10,361 bases of DNA from an uncultured Clostridia bacterium (GTDB taxonomy: Bacteria; Bacillota; Clostridia; Oscillospirales; Acutalibacteraceae): assembly GCA_937884975.1 (NCBI GenBank), contig CAKZZS010000058.1, positions 1 to 10,361 on the forward strand. Direction: 5' to 3'. Below the pieces are notes generated by a model. That model saw only the letters and a program-made list of their open reading frames with translations. It was not told the DNA's origin and did no database searches. The translations under genes were made by a program, and so were the position numbers. The stretch's first letter is position 1. The number at the start of each line of letters is the position of its first letter. Shown here piece after piece: positions 6,576 to 10,361 of the stretch.

Positions 6576-7902
6576 TTATTATGCAGAGTTTATAATAAAA
6601 GAACAAAATACCAAAAATGATGAATGGTCTGAAACAGTTGTAACTGTTGGATATCCGACAACAGCACAATTTCAAATACAGCTTGGAGCTTTGGGCGGTT
6701 CAAATAGTGCATCAATTCAGTTTTTAAATCTCGATCCGTCAGTACAGGCTCTTTTATGGCGTGATTTATATAATAACGGTACAAAACAGATACAGATGAG
6801 CTTGTATGCGGGGTATAAAGACACTATGCCCTTAGTTTTTAAAGGGTGGGTGCAAACTTGTACTTCTTACAGAAATTCAGGTTCGACTGAAACAATCACG
6901 GACCTTCAGGCTTTTGAGGGCGGATTTTTATTTCAGTATGGTTATATAAATTCGACAATAAGTGCAGGTACGGAGTTCAAAGACATTTTGAACTACATGA
7001 TTCAAGATGACGGAGAAACGAAGCTCGGATGTATCAGCCCGGATTTAAAACCGTTAAAAAAGAATACTACTTTTATCGGTCAGACTATAGATATCTTGAA
7101 CCGTAATTATTCAGGGTTCAATACCTTTGTCGAAAAAGGACAGTTTCATGTATTGGGTGAAAACGATGTCATAGAGGGTGAATTACAGGTAATAACCGAT
7201 GAAACGGGATTGCTCGGAACGCCCAGACGGTCAAATATTTTTACGGAAGTTGATTTGGTTTTCGAGCCTCAATTCAGAATCGGTCAGTTTGTATCACTTA
7301 TTAGTAACAATGAGATTATAAAGCAAAAGGGATTCAATCAGCTTTATAAGATTGTTAATATAAGACATTTCGGACAAATCAGCCCGCGTGTGTGCGGACA
7401 ATTAAGAACGACCGTAACACTTGCGGTTTTACCTACAAAATATAATGTTGTAAAACCTGCACAACCTACAACTTATAACAGCGAGAATGTTTCGACTGAA
7501 TGGGAAAAACCTGTAAAAAGCGGTAAAATAACAAGCCCATTTGGGTACAGAGACAAGCCGACAGCTCAGGCAAGTTCAAACCATAAAGGGATTGATATAG
7601 GTGCGAGTTATAACACGCCGGTTTACGCCCCTGCAAACGGCAGAGTAACATTGACTCATAAAATGGGCGGATATGGAAACACCGTTGAGATAAATAACGG
7701 CAATATAAACGGTAAGAATGTAACGAGTTTATTCGGACACTTAAACTCTTGGGCAGTCAAGCCGGGCAATACGGTTTTCAAAGGACAAACAATTATAGGT
7801 TATGTCGGTTCGACCGGTATTTCCACAGGACCTCATTTACATTTTGAAGTCAGAGAAAACGGGATTCCGGTAAATCCGACAAAATATATAGGTAGTTATT
7901 AA
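6556..7902 (+). CDS. Baseplate hub protein with C-terminal M23 peptidase domain
   Basis: A 448-residue fusion. Residues 1 to about 300 form the beta-rich hub region (strands such as G-W-V-Q-T-C-T-S-Y-R and R-I-G-Q-F-V-S-L-I), with a linker at about 300-321. Residues about 322-445 form an M23 (LytM-type) metallopeptidase that would cut peptidoglycan cross-links during DNA injection. All five expected residues are present: zinc ligands H343 and D347 (H-K-G-I-D), H395 in F-G-H-L, and H427/H429 in H-L-H-F-E-V. The start (ATG 6556, overlapping the plug gene by 20 bases) has GGAAAG at 6542-6547 eight bases upstream; a nearby ATG at 6581 is in another frame. The hub half is placed by position between plug and spike, the M23 half by motif, which is the more certain. 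Confidence 0.85.
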   Translation: MQKLQRNYYAEFIIKEQNTKNDEWSETVVTVGYPTTAQFQIQLGALGGSNSASIQFLNLDPSVQALLWRDLYNNGTKQIQMSLYAGYKDTMPLVFKGWVQTCTSYRNSGSTETITDLQAFEGGFLFQYGYINSTISAGTEFKDILNYMIQDDGETKLGCISPDLKPLKKNTTFIGQTIDILNRNYSGFNTFVEKGQFHVLGENDVIEGELQVITDETGLLGTPRRSNIFTEVDLVFEPQFRIGQFVSLISNNEIIKQKGFNQLYKIVNIRHFGQISPRVCGQLRTTVTLAVLPTKYNVVKPAQPTTYNSENVSTEWEKPVKSGKITSPFGYRDKPTAQASSNHKGIDIGASYNTPVYAPANGRVTLTHKMGGYGNTVEINNGNINGKNVTSLFGHLNSWAVKPGNTVFKGQTIIGYVGSTGISTGPHLHFEVRENGIPVNPTKYIGSY

Positions 7903-8624
7903 TGGCAAGACTTGAACAGATACCAAAATCAGAGCCGACATTTAACGACTTAATGATAATGGCTCAGAATAATATTATGGCGCGTACGAATTGTCATAAT
8001 GTCGGTCGAATCATTGAGTTTGATAAAACTACCCAAACTTGTACAGTTCAGATTATGCAGTTAAAACAGTTTTTTGACAAAACTTTTGCAGCTGCGCCGA
8101 TAACTGATGTACCGCTCATTATTTACGGAATGGGTGACGGTTTTATTACTCTTCCGAATCCGGTCGGAACAATATGTCTTTTGTTCTTTATGGACAGAAA
8201 CATTGATTCTTTTCTCGAAACAGGAGAGTTATACGAACCTGATAACACCCGGTTACATGACTTCTCGGATTGTATCGCAATTACAACGTTTTCAACGCTT
8301 AATAACCCGATTGAGAATTATGACGATACAGCGATAACCATTGCTTATAAAAAGATAGTTAGCGATGTTATTTACAATTCGGTTATAAAGAATTTTGGGA
8401 ACAGTATTCAGCTAAAAGTCTCAACAGACAGTAACACAACACAAATAAACATATCGGACAAGGTTAATATAGAGAATACTTCTCAGAATTTGGCTTCGCT
8501 TATTCAGGAGTTAATCGGAGAGATTAAAGCATTGACCGTAAACACAACATCGGGCGCGGTAATGCCTACAAGTCAAGACAATTTAGATGCAATTGCACAG
8601 AAATTTACGGAGCTTTTACAATGA
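7902..8624 (+). CDS. Gp138-like baseplate spike protein
   Basis: A 240-residue protein whose N-terminal half (about 30-127) resembles the Gp138 N-terminal domain, an OB-fold spike base. Matching stretches are G-R-I-I-E-F-D-K-T-T-Q-T-C-T-V-Q-I (35 onward), D-V-P-L-I-I-Y-G-M-G-D-G-F-I-T-L-P-N-P-V-G (69 onward), and S-F-L-E-T-G-E-L-Y-E-P-D-N-T-R-L-H-D-F-S-D-C. The C-terminal half has several short beta repeats and then helix-like segments (L-I-Q-E-L-I-G-E-I-K). I do not see the H-x-H iron-binding tip known from some trimeric spikes. It would be the membrane-piercing trimer below the hub. The start overlaps the hub stop as TAATG, and its end overlaps the next gene as ATGA. Confidence 0.7.
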   Translation: MARLEQIPKSEPTFNDLMIMAQNNIMARTNCHNVGRIIEFDKTTQTCTVQIMQLKQFFDKTFAAAPITDVPLIIYGMGDGFITLPNPVGTICLLFFMDRNIDSFLETGELYEPDNTRLHDFSDCIAITTFSTLNNPIENYDDTAITIAYKKIVSDVIYNSVIKNFGNSIQLKVSTDSNTTQINISDKVNIENTSQNLASLIQELIGEIKALTVNTTSGAVMPTSQDNLDAIAQKFTELLQ

Positions 8625-8974
8625 GTTTTAGAAATTTAGACGGACACGGTGACTGGGTTTTTGGTTTAGGTCGTCACAGTTACGTTAATGAAAATCAAGA
8701 AATTTTACTGAATGCAAAAACGAGGGTTTTATCGTTTCTTGGAGATTGTTTTTTTGCTCCGCAAGACGGGATTGACTGGTGGCATTTGCTTGATTATAAC
8801 AAGCAAACCGAACTGGAAAACGCGGTTATGTCAACAATTGCAGAAACAGAAGGCGTTGAAAGCGTAAACGAAGTTGACAGCGTTATCAATTCTGATCGAA
8901 AAATAACCCTGACTTATTCAATCACCACAATTTACGGCAGCACATACAATCAGGAGTTAACACCCATAATCTAA
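8621..8974 (+). CDS. gp25-like baseplate wedge protein
   Basis: A 117-residue protein resembling the GPW/gp25 and Mu gp46 group of baseplate wedge subunits. Supporting blocks are G-D-W-V-F-G-L-G near residue 10, an N-A-K-T-R-V-L-S-F-L-G-D-C-F-F stretch at about 31-45, G-I-D-W-W-H-L-L at about 50-57, and a final T-I-Y-G-S strand. In the family the protein joins the wedge to the sheath's first ring and helps start sheath assembly. It lies between the spike and the baseplate J gene, the usual order. The start is fixed by the ATGA overlap. Confidence is moderate because the family is short and divergent. Confidence 0.7.
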   Translation: MSFRNLDGHGDWVFGLGRHSYVNENQEILLNAKTRVLSFLGDCFFAPQDGIDWWHLLDYNKQTELENAVMSTIAETEGVESVNEVDSVINSDRKITLTYSITTIYGSTYNQELTPII

Positions 8975-8990
8975 CAAGAAGAGGTTTTAA

Positions 8991-10184
8991 ATGGCTAATC
9001 AAAACTACATCGGCGTTAACGGTATCGTTACGCAATCTTTACCTGAGATTATTTCAGATATTACAGCAGATTTCAAAAATCTTTACGGGCAAAATATTAA
9101 TGTTGAATCAAACAGTCCTGACGGACAAATGATTAATATTCTTGCTCAGATAAAAAAAGATATATTAGACCTATGTGTGCAGTATTATAATAACCTTGAT
9201 ACAGAAAGGGTTATTGGTATCCCGCAGCAGATTTTATATAAACTCAATAACTGTATAATAAAAGCCTACACTTACTCGTATGTATATGTTAACGTATCGG
9301 TTTCCAAAAGCGTTAATTTACAGGGGTTAGATGCAGATATTGAGAACCCTGACGGCGTAGGCTACACGGTATCTGACGGTAATGGGAACAGATGGATTTT
9401 AGCAGAAAGTCAAACTCTTACAGTTGGTACTCATACGCTTAATTTTAGAGCTGCTGAGCTTGGTAACGTAACCGCGACACCTAATACTATCACCATCATG
9501 GAAACGGTTTTAGCAGGTGTTATAAGTGTTACAAATCCTGCAAACAACTACATCACCGGTGCAACAGGAGAAAGTGACAGCGAGTTCAGATTAAGAAGAA
9601 ATCAGACCGTGTCATCACCCTCTCAGGGCTTTGAAGATTCTCTGCAAGGTCAATTGTTGAATCTTGATAACGTAACGGAAGCAAAGGTTTACAGCAATCG
9701 AAAGGGTTCAACACAAAACGGGATTTCTGCACATACTGTATGGGTAATTGTTGAGGGCGGTTCATCTTTAGATATTGGGCAGGCTATTTATGCGAATATT
9801 CCTCCGGGAATACCGATGAAGGGTACACAGAGCGCGACAGTTCAAAGACCTTCAGGCGAGACAGAAACGGTTTATTATGACAATCCGACCGCAGTACCTT
9901 TGTATGTAAAAATGGATGTTCAATGGATAAGCGGAAATATTGATACTGATTATATAAAATCACAGCTTGCCTTAGAGAATTTTAACATCGGACAGAGCGC
10001 TGAAGGCGTAAATCTTGCCTCAGTCGTAAAAGATATAGTGAGCTCAAGCGGTTCACCTTATAACGCGCTTGTTTCAAAAGACAATTCAAACTGGGCTGAG
10101 ATTGTAACACCTTCGGGATTGGATGAATATTTCACAATCTCTGCAGATAACGTAAGTATAACAGTCACAGGTTATTCAACATAG
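8991..10184 (+). CDS. Baseplate J-like protein
   Basis: A full-length 397-residue member of the baseplate J/Mu gp47 family, the main wedge component that changes shape to trigger sheath contraction. Marks are the N-terminal helical segment with S-P-D-G-Q-M-I-N-I-L-A-Q at about 43-54, the alternating strands of the middle part, and the family block G-A-T-G-E-S-D-S-E-F-R-L-R-R at 190-203 followed by S-P-S-Q-G. A later G-I-S-A-H-T-V-W-V-I-V segment and the Gly-Pro turn P-P-G-I-P-M-K also fit. AAGAAGAGG at 8976-8984 gives a good ribosome site six bases before the ATG. It ends with a tandem TAG-TGA (10182-10187). Confidence 0.85.
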   Translation: MANQNYIGVNGIVTQSLPEIISDITADFKNLYGQNINVESNSPDGQMINILAQIKKDILDLCVQYYNNLDTERVIGIPQQILYKLNNCIIKAYTYSYVYVNVSVSKSVNLQGLDADIENPDGVGYTVSDGNGNRWILAESQTLTVGTHTLNFRAAELGNVTATPNTITIMETVLAGVISVTNPANNYITGATGESDSEFRLRRNQTVSSPSQGFEDSLQGQLLNLDNVTEAKVYSNRKGSTQNGISAHTVWVIVEGGSSLDIGQAIYANIPPGIPMKGTQSATVQRPSGETETVYYDNPTAVPLYVKMDVQWISGNIDTDYIKSQLALENFNIGQSAEGVNLASVVKDIVSSSGSPYNALVSKDNSNWAEIVTPSGLDEYFTISADNVSITVTGYST

Positions 10185-10223
10185 TGAAATGATAAAGTGA
10201 TTACTATTTAATAAGAGGCAACA

Positions 10224-10361
10224 ATGGCATACGACATAGAGAGCGTAAAAGATTATTACGCTGATTTATTAATATTGCAATACCGAAACAAGCCAAAAGC
10301 AAGAGCAACAATAAAAGAATTTGTTGAAACAGGTGTCAACAATTTTAGAAACGATCATCCT
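10224..10361 (+). CDS. Start of a further baseplate/tail gene (partial, DUF2612-like)
   Basis: AAGAGG at 10213-10218 precedes an ATG at 10224, and 46 codons are open to the end of the window. The visible part reads as helical, with Y-A-D-L-L-I-L-Q-Y followed by R-N-K-P-K-A-R-A-T-I. A tyrosine/proline pattern of this sort occurs near the start of some DUF2612-like baseplate proteins that follow the J gene, but the fragment is too short for a firm family call. The 39-base gap before it shows no clear promoter or terminator. Confidence 0.55.
   Translation, partial: MAYDIESVKDYYADLLILQYRNKPKARATIKEFVETGVNNFRNDHP

Noticed and set aside
8107..8337. Alternative forward frame inside the spike gene
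   Set aside because: It lies wholly within the Gp138-like gene, whose frame has family-like motifs, and has no ribosome site.
10185..10223. Promoter in the gap before the last gene
   Set aside because: An AT-rich TACTATTTAAT-like stretch is present, but no -35-like hexamer at a proper distance was found.
25..10361. Tailocin or other headless contractile injection system
   Set aside because: The block opens with connector, gp10-like and head-closure proteins that only make sense with a capsid, and no effector or toxin gene is seen. The upstream head genes are outside the window, so this rests on the neck genes.
8991..10361. Diversity-generating retroelement or variable-repeat region near the tail end
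   Set aside because: No repeat pair, reverse transcriptase or adenine-biased variable segment was seen in the window.

Overview
This window is a densely packed, single-strand (+) block of structural genes from a contractile-tailed (myovirus-type) bacteriophage or prophage. It runs from the head-tail connector genes through sheath, tube, tail assembly chaperone, tape measure and hub into the baseplate. The DNA is AT-rich, uses the standard bacterial code (TAA, TAG and TGA all act as stops) and has purine-rich Shine-Dalgarno sites, so the host is a low-GC bacterium. I cannot name the host. The Gp138-type spike and the peptidoglycan peptidase fused to the hub would suit a host with a peptidoglycan layer reached by a contractile injection device, but they do not decide between Gram-negative and Gram-positive.

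Layout. Positions 1-25 are the last codons of an upstream gene. Positions 25-2063 hold four small neck genes: a DUF4054-type connector with a carbohydrate-binding-like insert, a virion-morphogenesis/gp10-like protein, a head-closure-like protein and an LIC_12616-type tail terminator. Positions 2078-3724 hold the DUF3383-type tail sheath and the tail tube protein. Positions 3724-4316 hold the tail assembly chaperone, which appears to be made in two forms through a programmed -1 ribosomal frameshift: the stretch 4126-4313 has no conventional gene but is an open reading frame in the -1 frame. Positions 4316-5383 are a short tape measure. Positions 5383-8974 hold a Dit-like protein, a baseplate plug, a hub with a fused M23 peptidase, a Gp138-like spike and a gp25-like wedge protein. 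Positions 8991-10184 are the baseplate J-like protein, and a further baseplate/tail gene starts at 10224 and runs off the end.

The genes work together as one machine. The neck proteins join the capsid to the tail. The tube polymerises around the tape measure with help from the two chaperone forms, and the sheath surrounds the tube. The plug, Dit-like protein, hub and spike form the central baseplate, while the gp25-like and J-like proteins form the wedges that trigger contraction. Almost every junction is TAATG, ATGA or a gap of a few bases, so translation is probably coupled along one late transcript. No promoter, terminator, tRNA, CRISPR array, insertion sequence or attachment site was seen.

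The gene set is recognisable tail biology rather than a new class of system. The most interesting items are the frameshift in the chaperone gene, the M23 peptidase on the hub, the carbohydrate-binding-like insert in the connector, and a GC-rich hairpin between sheath and tube. Family names are assigned from motif memory without database searches.
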